Source: Wyeomyia smithii (taxonomy: Eukaryota > Arthropoda > Insecta > Diptera > Culicidae). From it: a DNA stretch of 64,000 nt. Shown here piece by piece: positions 42,371-54,886 of this stretch. Every line of letters starts with the position of its first letter. Position 1 is the stretch's first letter. Below the pieces are notes generated by a model that was not told the DNA's origin, did not search any database, and worked only from the letters and a program-made list of their open reading frames with translations. A program made the position numbers and the translations under genes. The DNA is taken from assembly GCF_029784165.1 (NCBI RefSeq), contig NC_073696.1:2852001-2916000 (forward strand), written 5' to 3'.

Positions 42371-45167
42371 TTTTTTTTTTTAATAAGGGCGATTTGTTAG
42401 TAGCTTAAGTATTCATGATAAATATTAGTAAATAATGAGTATGTGTGTCCAATCACAAATGGTGACTTCTCAACACTGTTAGAAATTTGTAATTTTAATT
42501 GTTAGGATTTGTTTGCTTTCGCAATTAGGACTTATCATTCGTAGGGATTTAAACCTACTTGTCAGAAAAGGGGAAGTAAACTTACAACTAACTTAATTGC
42601 TAACTTATTGGCTATAGAGAGAGCTTATCGTAGCAATTGAGGATTGCAACGATTTTTGTCGAAAATTGTTAATAATTTTATTTGACATAGCTTCTAATGG
42701 TTCAACACCAGTAAGTCTATGTAATTCGAGTATACCAAATCAAGGAGGACGCTTCAAAATCATTTTCAGAATTTTATTCTGAATCCTTTGGAGCGTTTTC
42801 TTCCTTGTTGAACAGCAACTTGACCAGATCGGTACAGCATAAAGCATTGCTGGTCTAAAAATTTGTTTGTAAATCAAAAGTTTGTTCTTTAAACAAAGTT
42901 TAGAAATCCTGTTAATGAGAGGATATAAACATCTCGTATATTTGATGCACTTGGCTTGTATACTCTCAATGTGCTCTTTGAAAATAATTTTTCTATCATA
43001 AATTAGTCCCAAGTACTTAACCTTGTCGGACCAACTTAAAATAACCCCATTCATCTTGATAACGTGATTATTGTTTGGCTTGAGGAAAGAAGCCCTAGGC
43101 TTATGCGAAAAAATTATCATTTGAGTTTTAGAAGCATTGGGAGAGATTTTCCACTTTTGCAAGTAGGAAGAAAAAATATCTAAACTTTCCTGCAATCGAC
43201 TGCATATGACACCAAGACTTTTTCCTTTTACGGAAATGCTTGTGTCATCGCAGAACAATGACTTTGTGCATCCTGGAGGCAAATCAGGAAGATCTGAAGT
43301 GAATATGTTGTACAGGACTGGACCCAAGACTGAACCTTGAGGCACACCTGCTCTGACAGGAAATCTATCAGATTTTGAATTCTGATAGACAACCTGCAGA
43401 GTTCGATCAGTAAGATAATTTTTTAAAATTTTGATAAGGAAAATTGGAAAATTAAAAGTTTGCAATTTCGCAATCAAACCTTTATGCCAAACACTGTCGA
43501 ATGCTTTTTCTATGTCTAAAAGAGCAGCTCCAGTGGAATAACCTTCAGATTTGTTAGCTCGTATCATATTAGTAACTCTGAGCAATTGATGAGTTGTGAA
43601 ATGCCCATGGCGAAATCCAAACTGTTCATTTGCAAAAGTTGAATTTTCGTTGATGTGTGACATCATTCTGTTAAGAATAATTCTCTCAAACAGTTTACTT
43701 ATTGAAGAAAGCAAACTGATTGGTCGATAACTTGAAACTTCAGCTGGGTTCTTATCCGGTTTTAAAATGGGAGTAATTTTTGCATTTTTCCATAATTTGG
43801 GAAAATATGCAATTTTGAAGCAGCAATTGAAAATTTTCACTAAAAATTCCATTGTGCTCTCAGGGAGATGTTTGATTAGTATATTAAAGATTCCATCGTC
43901 ACCAGGTGCTTTCATATTTTTGAAATTTTTAATAATTGATTTATTCTCATTCAAGTTAGTTTCAATTATTTCTGCAGGTGAAAAATTCTGGGAAGAAATT
44001 AAATCAAATTGACGTGTGACTTCATTTTCAATTGGACTCACAAAATTCAAATTTGAGTTATGAACACTCTCAAACTGCTGAGCAAGTCTTTGAGCCTTTT
44101 GTTCATTGGATACAAGAAATCGTTCACCATCTTTTAAAACTGGAATAGGCTTTGAAGGTTTCTTAAGAATCTTCGACAGCTTCCAAAAGGGTTTTGAATA
44201 TGGTTTAAATTTTTCAACTTTAGTCTCAAAATTTTGATTCCTCAGAAGAGTAAATCTATGTTTAATCTCTTTCTGTAAATCTTCATAAATAGTTTTAAAA
44301 ACAGGGTCACGAGAACGTTGATATTGACGTCTGCGGACATTTTTCAAACGAATTAGAAGTTGAAGATTTTCGTCAATTATTGATGAATCAAGTTTCACTT
44401 GAGCCTTTGGAACAGAATAATTCCTGGCATCAACAATTGCACATTTTAATGCTTCTAAAGCGGAATCAATATTCACTTCGTTTTGCAAATCAAGCTCATT
44501 ATTGAAATTTCTCTCAATATGAGTTTTGTATCTTTCCCAATTAGCCTTGTTATTATTAAAAACAGAGCTCATAGGGTTTAAAACTGATTCATGTGATAAA
44601 GAAAAAGTTATTGGAAGATGGTCAGAATCAAAGTCAGCATGTGTGATCAAATCACTACATACATGACTTTGATCTGTTAGCACCAAATCAATTGTTGAAG
44701 GGTTTCTTACAGATGAAAAGCATGTAGGACTATTCGGAGACAAAATAGAATAGTATCCTGAAGAACAATCATTGAATAAAATTTTGCCATTGGAATTACT
44801 TTGATAACTATTCCATGAACGATGTTTAGCGTTAAAATCGCCGATTATGAAAAATTTCGAAGGATTTCTGGTGAGTTTTTGTAAATCACCTTCAAAATAA
44901 TTTTTGAGCTCGCGTGTGCATTGAAATGGTAAATATGCTGCGGCAATAAATAAAATCCCAAGCTCAGTTTGAACTTCAATTCCCAAAGTTTCAATAACTT
45001 TCGTCTCAAGATGGGGAAGAGCACGATGTTTGATTCGGCGATGAATAACAATTGCAACTCCACCGCCGGAACCCTGAATCCTATCATATCTATGAACCAC
45101 GTAATTGGGATCATATTTTAATTTTATGTTAGGTTTCAAAAATGTTTCAGTAATAATTGCAATATGT
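42371..45167 (-). mobile_element. Jockey-clade non-LTR retrotransposon, 5'-truncated
   Basis: A minus-strand element is represented from inside the endonuclease (ITETFLKPNIKL) to a 3' UTR ending in an A-run at 42371-42382. It is close to the element at 4.6-7.6 kb: RRIKHR, IIGDFNAKHRSWN and KKPSKPIPVLKDG are shared. The 5' truncation at 45167 coincides with the first base of the I-type element. Confidence 0.85.
42608..45163 (-). pseudogene. Jockey-type ORF2, almost intact endonuclease-RT
   Basis: The frame is open from the truncated 5' end to a TGA at 42740-42742 (799 codons from the first Met at 45139). Endonuclease motifs are GGGVAIVIHRRIKHR, IIGDFNAKHRSW and DSDHLPITFSL. RT motifs are MKAPGDDGIFN, YRPISLLSSISKLFE, EQFGFRHGHFTTHQL, LLDIEKAFDSVWHKGL, GVPQGSVLGPVLYNIF and the catalytic FCDD in SLFCDDTSISV, where the usual Ala is Cys. 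Past the TGA the same frame continues 44 codons with LELHRLTGVEPLEAM, the typical Jockey C-terminus, to a stop at 42605. The TGA is therefore probably a point nonsense mutation. Confidence 0.88.
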
Positions 45168-45614
45168 CATTCTGTGCCGAACACGCATCAGTACTGGACG
45201 TGTTTGGTGATCGGTCCGATAGAGTATAAAACAAAAGACGTGTGAACAAGTGTTGGCATTGTTTGCCTGGTCGAGTGATATAAATCCGGGTTCAAGGTCG
45301 TGCCTTTGTGCAACTGTTTCGCAACGTGACTGCCAGCTGGTGCGTAAGCCGATTTGGCTGCTGGCTGGATTGTGCTACAGCAGTGGACGAGACACAAACG
45401 AGGAAAAAGAAGAAGCCATCAGTGTCAGCGAGTTGTATCGCTGTGTGGAGTGATCTCACACCTGGCTCGCTGCTGGTGGCTGTTTGGTGCTGCTGTATTG
45501 GTGCTGCTGGCTGTAACGGCTGCTACTTCCAACGATCGGACAACCAACCTTACTGGAAGGGAGAAATAAAAAGGTACGTGTTCTTGTCAGCGCTAGTGCG
45601 CTAGACTTAGCGCG

Positions 45615-46985
45615 ATGGATGTAGATCCCTCGCCTCCCGCGCCACCATCCCCGAACCCCTCTGACCCTGACCCTTCTGTTACCCCCTCCCCTGTTCATTC
45701 TTCAGTCCCCCCTCGCCCCAGGCTTTACCCAGACGGAGCCCAGGGCAGCTATACTGTTTATTTTCGGCCAAAGGCAGGACCGAAATCGAAAAAGTTGAAC
45801 CTCTTGCAGATTTCTAAAGACCTGACGAAGGAGTACAAGGGCGTGACCGAAATTTCCAAGGTCCGGCCTAACAAGCTCCGTGTCGTGGTCGGTAATCTGA
45901 AAGAGGCCAACGATATAGCTTGCTCTGAGCTCTTCACACGCGAGTATCGCGTTTACATACCCGCACGAGACGTGGAGATCGACGGTGTCATAACCGATTC
46001 GAGTCTGTCCGTCGAGTGTATACTGCAAAGTGCCAAAGGGTGCTTTAAGAACAAAACGTGTCCCGAAGTAAAGGTGCTCGACTGCAAGCAATTGCGGTCA
46101 GCATCGATCATCGGTGGCAAAACAGTATACACTCCGTCAGACTCGTTTCGAGTTACGTTCGCCGGGTCTGCACTACCAAGCCACGTCTCGATCCACCGGG
46201 TTCGTCTCCCTGTGAGGCTCTACGTGCCCCGCGTCATGAACTGCCTGAATTGCAAGCAGTTAGGCCATACAGCCGCCTACTGCTGCAATAAGGCACGTTG
46301 TGGCAAGTGTGGGGAGTCTCATGCGGAAGATTCTTGCAGTGTTAACGCTGAAAAGTGTATTCACTGCGGAGAAAATCTGCATGAGCTCTCGACATGTGCG
46401 GTGTACATGCAGCGCAGGGATAAAATAAAACGGTCTCTCAAAGAGCGTTCAAAGCGTTCCTACGCTGACATGCTGAAGAAGACCGTTACCACTTCTCCCG
46501 TTACTTCGAACCCCTTCGATCTGTTGTCCTCTGATGAAACCGATTCTGACGATTCACCAGCGGGAGCATCTTACGCCAATCCTGGGGAGTCTAGAAAGAG
46601 GAAAAATATTTCCTCTCCTAAACTTCCCAGAAAAGGTCCTAAGATTTCTCAAAGTGAAATGAAAGTTACAAACAAACCAAACAGTGCTGCGGAAAAACCG
46701 AAGCAAACTCCTCCTGGGCTGGCAAATTTAAAGTCCCAGAAGGAGTTCCCAGCACTGCCAGGAACATCTAAAACCCCAGTTGCTCCTTTTACACTCCCAG
46801 TTGATGAAACAAACTCTGGATTAGTGAAATTTTCCGACATTGTGGACTGGATTTTTGAAACTTTCAATGTACCCGATCCAATTAAAATTTTTCTTACAGC
46901 ATTCCTCCCAACAGTTAGATCATTTTTGAAGCAGTTGACTGCCCAATGGCCTCTCCTTGCAGCGATTGTATCCTTCGATGCCTAG
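45615..46985 (+). CDS. I-type ORF1 (gag-like), intact
   Basis: This is an uninterrupted 456-codon frame. The N-terminus is Pro/Ser/Asp-rich, followed by LYPDGAQGSYTVYFRPKAG, LLQISKDLTKEY, and a conserved core to residue ~200. Three zinc knuckles follow at residues ~212-260: CLNCKQLGHTAAYC, CGKCGESHAEDSC and CIHCGENLHELSTC. The C-terminus has a conserved VKFSDIVDWIFETF segment. The protein binds element RNA. Its stop is nested in the ORF2 start in the sequence atgcctag at 46978-46985, so ORF2 was probably translated by reinitiation or frameshift. Confidence 0.88.
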   Translation: MDVDPSPPAPPSPNPSDPDPSVTPSPVHSSVPPRPRLYPDGAQGSYTVYFRPKAGPKSKKLNLLQISKDLTKEYKGVTEISKVRPNKLRVVVGNLKEANDIACSELFTREYRVYIPARDVEIDGVITDSSLSVECILQSAKGCFKNKTCPEVKVLDCKQLRSASIIGGKTVYTPSDSFRVTFAGSALPSHVSIHRVRLPVRLYVPRVMNCLNCKQLGHTAAYCCNKARCGKCGESHAEDSCSVNAEKCIHCGENLHELSTCAVYMQRRDKIKRSLKERSKRSYADMLKKTVTTSPVTSNPFDLLSSDETDSDDSPAGASYANPGESRKRKNISSPKLPRKGPKISQSEMKVTNKPNSAAEKPKQTPPGLANLKSQKEFPALPGTSKTPVAPFTLPVDETNSGLVKFSDIVDWIFETFNVPDPIKIFLTAFLPTVRSFLKQLTAQWPLLAAIVSFDA

Positions 46986-49900
46986 TTCAACTGCGTATAT
47001 GAAGGATTCTATCTCTGTCTTACAGTGGAATTGTAGAAGTATTTTACCAAAAATTGATTCGTTTAAAGTTTTGATAAATAAAAACAAATGCGATGCATTT
47101 TCCCTTTGTGAAACTTAGCTTACTTCAAATATTGATCTCAACTTCCATGATTTTAATATTATTCGCCTTGATCGAGACACCCCATATGGAGGAGTACTTT
47201 TAGGGATCAAAAAGTGCTATTCTTTCTATCGTATTAACCTCCCCTCGATTCCAGGCATCGAAGTTGTCGCATGTCAAATGACAATACAAGGTAAAGAGCT
47301 TTGTATTGCCTCAATATATATTCCCCCCAGAGCACAGGTTGGGCAACGGCTGCTCTTTGATTTAATAGAACTTCTTCCCTCGCCACGTTTGATTTTGGGA
47401 GACTTCAACTCTCATGGCGTGGCTTGGGGTTCCCCATACAATGATAACCGCTCCTCTTTAATCTATAACCTTTGCGATGACTTCGACATGACTATTTTAA
47501 ACAACGGTGAAATGACACGTATCCCGAAACCTCCAGCGCGCCCAAGCGCTTTGGATCTATCCTTATGTTCGACGTCGCTACGGTTGGATTGCACATGGAA
47601 GGTAATCCTCGATCCTCACGGTAGCGACCATCTGCCTATTCTTATTTCAATTACTAACGGGTCAACTCGCATGCGACCAATTGACATTCCGTATGACCTC
47701 ACACGAAATGTCGATTGGAAGTTATACGAGGAAATGATTTCAAAAGCGGTCGAGTCGATTCAACATCATTCACCACTTGAAGAATACAACCTCCTCGCGG
47801 GCTTGATTCTCGACGCCGCGTTGCAAGCCCAAACGAAGAAATATCCCGGCGTAACGATCAAAGAACGGCCTCCCACTCCGTGGTGGGACCAAGAGTGCTC
47901 CGATGTCTACACGCAAAGATCCGACGCGTTTAAGGCCTACCAGACGGGAGGTATACCTGGCGACTATTTACGGTATTCGGAGCTTGATACCAAGCTTAAA
48001 AGCTTGGCTAAAGCAAAGAAACGTGGATATTGGCGTCGGTTCGTGAACGAGACGTCGAGGGAGACATCGATGAGCACTCTTTGGAACACAGCCCGAAGAA
48101 TGCGGAATCGCGTAACGGTCAACGAAAGCGAGGAGTCTTCAAGTAGGTGGATATTTGATTTTGCCAGGAAAGTATGTCCGGACTCTGTTCCTGAGCAAAA
48201 TATTGTTCGTGATGCGTCTCCGGGACACGACGCGATAGAATCACCTTTTACGATGGCAGAATTTTCAGTTGCCCTCCTGTCCTGTAACAATAACGCGCCT
48301 GGGTTAGATAGAATCAAATTCAAAATCTACCCGGCAATGCCAAGAGGCGCTTGTTGAACTTGTTCAATAAGTTCCTGGAGCAAAACATTGTACCGCAGGA
48401 TTGGAGGCAAGTGAAGGTGATCGCCATCCAAAAACCAGGGAAACCAGCTTCTAATCACAACTCTTATAGGCCGATTGCAATGCTATCCTGTATCCGGAAA
48501 TTGATGGAAAAATGATACTCCGTCGTTTAGACCATTGGGTCGAATCAAATGGTCTACTATCGGATACGCAATTTGGCTTCCGCCGTGCCAATGTAACGAA
48601 TGATTGTCTTGCGTTGCTTTCAACAGATATTCAGCTGGCGTATGCTCGCAAAGAACAAATGGCGTCTGCGTTCTTGGACATTAAGGGGGCTTTTGATTCC
48701 GTTTCTATTGACATTCTTTCGGGTAAACTTCACCGACAAGGATTTTCTCCAATTTTGAACAATTTTTTGCAAAATTTGTTGTCCGAAAAGCACATGCATT
48801 TTACGCACGGCGATTTGGCAACTTTTCGCATTAGCTACATGGGTCTTCCCCAGGGCTCATGTTTAAGCCCCCTTCTTTACAACTTTTATGTAAATGACAT
48901 CGACGAATGTCTGGCAAACTCATGCACGATAAGACAACTTGCAGACGACAGTGTAATCTCTGTTACAGGAGCCAAAGCTGCCGATTTGCAAGGACCATTG
49001 CAAGATACCTTGGACAATTTGTCTGCTTGGGCTTTACAGCTAGGTATCGAATTCTCTCCGGAGAAGACTGAGATAGTAGTTTTTTCTAGGAAGCATGAAC
49101 CTGCTCAGCTTCAAACACAATTAATGGGTAAAACGATTTCTCAGGTTTTGGTACACAAATATCTTGGTGTCTGGTTCGACTCTAAAAGCACCTGGGGTTG
49201 TCACGTGAGGTATCTGATGAAAAAATGTCAACAAAGAGTGAATTTTCTTCGTACAATAACCGGACAATGGTGGGGAGCCCACCCAGGAGACCTTATAAGG
49301 CTTTACCAAACAACGATATTGTCTGTTATTGAATACGGGTGTTTCTGCTTCCGCTCCGCAGCAAACACACATTTGATCAAACTGGAGCGAATACAATATC
49401 GTTGTTTGCGTATCGCCTTGGGTTGCATGCAGTCGACCCATACGATGAGTTTGGAGGTCTTAGCTGGAGTACTACCATTGAAAAACCGCTTCTGGAGCCT
49501 GTCTTCTCGTATTCTAATCAAATGTGAGGTCTTGAACCGTCCCGTGATTGAAAATTTTGAAAGGTTAATCGAACTTAATTCTCAAACCCGTTTTATGACA
49601 TTGTATTTCAATCACATGTCCCAAAATATTAACCCTTCTTCGAATATTCCAAATCGTGTCGACTTATCAAATACTTCTGATTCTACTGTGTTTTTCGATA
49701 CATCCATGATAGAAGAAACTCGTGGAATCCCGGATCATTTACGCGTGCAGCAGATCCCTAAAAATTTTTCCAATAAATATCGAAACGTCAACTGCAACTG
49801 CAAACATCAACTGCTCCGATCGATGAAAGATGTTAAGCACTCTCCGTATTTCCTGGGGAAAATACGGGAACATCTGAGTGCTTTATCCGAAAAATCTACT

Positions 49901-50371
49901 CAGATTACCTTAGCGTGGGTCCCTTCTCACTGCTCGATACCGGGCAATGAGAAAGCGGACTCTTTGGCTAAGGTGGGCGCAACAAACGGTGATATTTATG
50001 AAAGACCAAATGCTTTTAATGAACTTTTCGCACTTGTACGTCAGAATACGATCATCAGTTGGAAAAATGCTTTGACCAGAGGGGAATTGGGAAGGTGGTT
50101 ACATTCCATAATCCCCAAAGTATCGACGAACCCGTGGTTCAAGGGGTTGGATGTAGGTCGAGATTTCATTTGCGTGATGTCTCGGCTTATGTCCAATCAC
50201 TATAGATTTGACGCGCATCTCCGTCGTGTTGGGCCCGGGGAAAGTGGTATCTGTGCCTGTGGTGAGGGTTATCACGACATAGAGCATGTGGTTTGGTCAT
50301 GCCCTGTACACCGTGACGCCAGGTCTAAATTAATAGCTTCCCTGCAGGCCGAAAGTAGTGATTGGACATAA
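46978..50371 (+). pseudogene. I-type ORF2 (endonuclease-RT-partial RNase H), broken
   Basis: The frame from ATG 46978 is broken in order. A TAG at 47116-47118 stands where the other copy has TGG (CETW). A 10-bp deletion near 48325 shifts the frame. A further one-base shift at the A-run near 48513, ending in an overlapping aaatga, also occurs in the other copy. Recognisable parts are the endonuclease (LILGDFNSHGVAWGSP, SDHLPILI) and RT (QFGFRRANVTND, FLDIKGAFDSV, GLPQGSCLSPLLYNFY, QLADDSVISV). Only the last RNase H block (WVPSHCSIPGNEKADSLAK) is present. The DGS-type RNase H core is missing between about 49790 and 49815. It ends without the usual 3' part. Confidence 0.85.
50203..50355. other. 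Central spacer of the inverted I-element pair
   Basis: These 153 bp continue the left copy's ORF2 C-terminus (FDAHLRRVGPGESGICACGEG and SCPVHRDA) and are absent from the right copy. They form the loop of a palindrome with arms of about 5 kb. Confidence 0.8.
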
Positions 50372-53300
50372 GCCGAGACATCACGCAAATGAAATCTCGA
50401 CCTACATCCAACCCCTTGAACCACGGGTTCGTCGATACTTTGGGGATTATGGAATGTAACCACCTTCCCAATTCCCCTCTGGTCAAAGCATTTTTCCAAC
50501 TGATGATCGTATTCTGACGTACAAGTGCGAAAAGTTCATTAAAAGCATTTGGTCTTTCATAAATATCACCGTTTGTTGCGCCCACCTTAGCCAAAGAGTC
50601 CGCTTTCTCATTGCCCGGTATCGAGCAGTGAGAAGGGACCCACGCTAAGGTAATCTGAGTAGATTTTTCGGATAAAGCACTCAGATGTTCCCGTATTTTC
50701 CCCAGGAAATACGGAGAGTGCTTAACATCTTTCATCGATCGGAGCAGTTGATGTTTGCAGTTGCAGTTGATGTTTCGATATTTATTGGAAAAAATTTTAG
50801 GGATCTGCTGCACGCGTAAATGATCCGGGATTCCACGAGTTTCTTCTATCATGGATGTATCGAAAAACACAGTAGAATCAGAAGTATTTGATAAGTCGAC
50901 ACGATTTGGAATATTCGAAGAAGGGTTAATATTTTGGGACATGTGATGGAAATACAATGTCATAAAACGGGTTTGAGAATTAAGTTCGATTAACCTTTCA
51001 AAATTTTCAATTACGGGACGGTTCAAGACCTCACATTTGATAAGAATACGAGAAGACAGGCTCCAGAAGCGGTTTTTCAATGGTAGTACTCCAGCTAAGA
51101 CCTCCAAACTCATCGTTTGGGTCGATTGCATGCAACCTAAGGCGATACGCAAACAACGATATTGTATTCGCTCCAGTTTGATCAAATGTGTGTTTGCTGC
51201 GGAGCGGAAGCAGAAACACCCGTATTCAATAACAGACAATATCGTTGTTTGGTAAAGCCTTATAAGGTCTCCTGGATGGGCTCCACACCATTGTCCGGTT
51301 ATTGTACGAAAAAAATTCACTCTTTGTTGACATTTTTTCATCAGATACCTCACGTGACAACCCCAGGTGCCTTTAGAGTCGAACCAGACACCAAGATATT
51401 TGTGTACCAAAACCTGAGAAATCGTTTACCCATTAATTGTGTTTGAAGCTGAGCAGGTTCATGCTTCCTAGAAAAAACTACTATCTCAGTCTTCTCCGGA
51501 GAGAATTCGATACCTAGCTGTAAAGCCCAAGCAGACAAATTGTCCAAGGTATCTTGCAATGGTCCTTGCAAATCGGCAGCTTTGGCTCCTGTAACAGAGA
51601 TTACACTGTCGTCTGCAAGTTGTCTTATCGTGCATGAGTTTGCCAGACATTCGTCGATGTCATTTACATAAAAGTTGTAAAGAAGGGGGCTTAAACATGA
51701 GCCCTGGGGAAGACCCATGTAGCTAATGCGAAAAGTTGCCAAATCGCCGTGCGTAAAATGCATGTGCTTTTCGGACAACAAATTTTGCAAAAAATTGTTC
51801 AAAATTGGAGAAAATCCTTGTCGGTGAAGTTTACCCGAAAGAATGTCAATAGAAACGGAATCAAAAGCCCCCTTAATGTCCAAGAACGCAGACGCCATTT
51901 GTTCTTTGCGAGCATACGCCAGCTGAATATCTGTTGAAAGCAACGCAAGACAATCATTCGTTACATTGGCACGGCGGAAGCCAAATTGCGTATCCGATAG
52001 TAGACCATTTGATTCGACCCAATGGTCTAAACGACGGAGTATCATTTTTCCATCAATTTCCGGATACAGGATAGCATTGCAATCGGCCTATAAGAGTTGT
52101 GATCAGAAGCTGGTTTCCCTGGTTTCTGGATGGCGATCACCTTCACTTGCCTCCAATCCTGCGGTACAATGTTTTGCTCCAGGAACTTATTGAACAAGTT
52201 CAACAAGCGCCTCTTGGCATTGCCGGGTAGATTCTTCAACAAGTTGAATTTGGTTCTATCTAACCCAGGCGCGTTATTGTTACAGGACAGGAGGGCAACT
52301 GAAAACTCCACCATCGTAAAAGGTGATTCTATCGCGTCGTGGCCCGAAGACGCATCACGAACAATATTTTGCTCAGGAACAGAGTCCGGACATACTTTCC
52401 TGGCAAAATCAAATATCCACCTACTTGAAGACTCCTCGCTTTCGTTGACCGTTACGCGATTCCGCATTCTTCGGGCTGTGTTCCAAAGAGTGCTCATCGA
52501 TGTCTCCCTCGACGTCTCGTTCACGAACCGACGCCAATATCCGCGTTTCTTTGCTTTAGCCAAGCTTTTAAGCTTGGTATCAAGCTCCGAATACCGTAAA
52601 TAGTCGCCAGGTATACCTCCCTTCTGGTAGGCCAAAAACGCGTCGGATCATTGCGTGTAGACATCGGAGCACTCTTGGTCCCACCACGGAGTGGGAGGCC
52701 GTTCTTTAATCGTTACGCCGGGATATTTCTTCGTTTGGGCTTGCAACGCGGCGTCGAGAATCAAGCCCGCGAGGAGGTTGTATTCTTCAAGTGGTGGATG
52801 ATGTTGAATCGAATCGATCGCTTTTGAAATCATTTCCTCGTATAACTTCCAATCGACATTCCGTGTGAGGTCATACGGAATGTCAATTGGTCGCATGCGA
52901 GTTGACCCGTTATTAATTGAAATAAGAATAGGCAAATGGTCGCTACCGTGCGGATCGAGGATTACCTTCCATGTGCAATCCAACCGTAGCGACGTCGAAC
53001 ACAAAGAGAGATCCAAAGCGCTTGGGCGCGCTGGAGGTTTCGGGACACGTGTCATTTCACCGTTGTTTAGAATAGTCATGCCGAAGTTATCGCGAAGGTT
53101 ATATATTAAAGAGAAGCGGTTATCATTAGAAGGGGAACCCCAAGCCACGCAATGAGAGTTAAAGTCTCCCAAAATCAAGCGTGGCGAGGGAAGAAGTTCT
53201 ATTAAATCGAAGAGCAGCTGTTGCCCAGCCTGTGCTCTGGGAGGAATATATATTGAGGCAATACAAAGCTCTTTACCTTGTATTGTCATTTGACATGCGA

Positions 53301-53610
53301 CAACTTCGATGCCTGGAATCGAGGGGAGGTTAATACGACAGAAAGAATAGCACTTCTTAATCCCTAGAAGTACTCCTCCATATGGGGTGTCTCGATCAAG
53401 GCGAATAATATTAAAATCATGGAAGTTGAGATCAATATTTGAAGTAAGCCAAGTTTCACAAAGGGAAAATGTATCGCATTTGTTTTTATTTATCAAAACT
53501 TTAAACGAATCAATTTTTGGTAAAATACTTCTACAATTCCACTGTAAGACAGAGATAGAATCCTTCACATAAGCAGATGAATTAGGCATCGAAGGATACG
53601 ATCGCTGCAA
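50356..53610 (-). pseudogene. I-type ORF2, right copy, broken
   Basis: From the start at 53589 (MPNSSAYVKDS, just inside ORF1's end) the endonuclease is open to a TGA at 52645-52647, where the left copy has AGA (YTQR). The next frame, 52042-52635, runs to KLMEK and a TGA overlapping the ATG of the following frame, the same one-base A-run shift as in the left copy. RT then runs 51410-52045 to a lost A after LMGK near 51425, absent in the left copy, and on to 50356. The RNase H core is missing with exactly the same junction (NCNCKHQLLRSMKD) as in the left copy. Confidence 0.85.
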
Positions 53611-54886
53611 GGAGGGGCCATTGAGCAGTCAACTGCTTCAAAAATGTTCTAACTGTTGGGAGGAATGCTGTAAGAAAATTTTTTATTGGATCGGGTACCT
53701 TGAAAGTTTCAAAAATCCAGTCCACAATGTCAGAAAATTTCACCAGTCCAGCATTTGATTTTTCAACTGGATGTGCAAAAGGAACAACTGGGGTTTTAGA
53801 TGTTCCAGGAAGTGCTGGGAACTTCTGGGACTTTAAATTTGCAAGCCCAGGAGGGGTTCGCTTCGGGTTTTCCGCTGCACTTTTAGGTTTGTTTGTACCA
53901 TTCATTTCACTTTGGGAAAATTGGCATAGGATGTTCCCGCTGGTGAATCGTCAGAATCGGTTTCATCAGAGGACAACAGATCAAAGGGGTTCAAGTAACG
54001 GGAGAAGTGGTAACGGTCTTCTTCAGCATGTCAGCGTAGGAACGCTTCGAACGCTCTTTGAGAGACCGTTTTATTTTATCCCTGCGCTGCATGTACACCG
54101 CACATGTCGAGAGCTCATGCAGATTTTCCCCGCAGTGAATACACTTTACAGCGTTAACACTGCAAGAATCTTCCGCATGAGTCTCCTCACACTTGCCACA
54201 ACGTGCCTTATTGCAGCAGTAGGCGGCTGTATGGCCTAACTGCTTGCAATGAGTGCAGTTCATGACGCGGGGAACGTATAGCCTCACAGGGAGACGAACC
54301 CGGTGGATCGAGATGTGGCTTGGTAGTGCAGACCCGGCGAACGTAACTCGAAACGAGTCTGACGGAGTGTAAACTTTTTTGTCACCTACGATCGATACCG
54401 ACCGCAATTGCTTGCAGTCGAGCACCTTCACATCGGGACATGTGTTGTTTTTAAAGCACCCTTTAGCACTTTTCAATATACACTCGACGGACAGACTCGA
54501 ATCGGTCACGACACCGTCGATCTCCACATCTCTAGCGGGTACATAGACACGGTATTCCCGTGTAAAAAGCTCGGAGCAAGCTATATCGTTGGCCTCTTTA
54601 AGGTCATTGACCACAACACGGAGCTTTTTCGGCCTGATTTTTGAAATTTCAGTCACAGCTTTAAAGTGTGACGTCAGGTCTTTCGAAATCTGTAGAATGT
54701 TTAAAGATTTCGATTTCGGCCCCGCTTTAGGCCTGAGGTAAACTGCCACCGGAAGAGTCGATCCATCTGGATACAATCTGACACGTGGGGGAGCTGAGGA
54801 ATTAATGTTAGGAGGAGGGGGGCAAGAGGGACAGGGTCGAGGGGACTCGAGGATGGAGGTGCGGGAGGTGGGGGGTCTACATCCAT
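53582..54886 (-). pseudogene. I-type ORF1, right copy, broken
   Basis: This gag-like frame is homologous to 45615-46985. The N-terminus starts MDVDPPPPAPP at 54886 but shifts frame before LRPKAGPKSKSLNILQIS. The core with three knuckles (CTHCKQLGHTAAYC, CGKCEETHAEDSC, CIHCGENLHELSTC) is intact to about 53991. A lost C there, followed by a deletion of about 75 bp near 53925, breaks the C-terminal part, which resumes as NKPKSAAENPK and ends IVSFDA at 53582. It diverges from the left copy much more than ORF2 does. Confidence 0.85.

Larger units (their letters stand above)
45168..50355 (+). mobile_element. I-type non-LTR retrotransposon, left arm of inverted pair
   Basis: It starts cattctgtgccgaacacgc and has a 5' UTR of ~450 bp, ORF1 (45615-46985) and ORF2 (46978-50371, broken). 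RNase H remnants after RT place it in the I/Loner-type group. It is inverted relative to 50356-55161. The sequence 45168-50202 is the arm shared with that copy and 50203-50355 is the central spacer, present only here. It lacks a 3' end and a tail. Confidence 0.85.
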
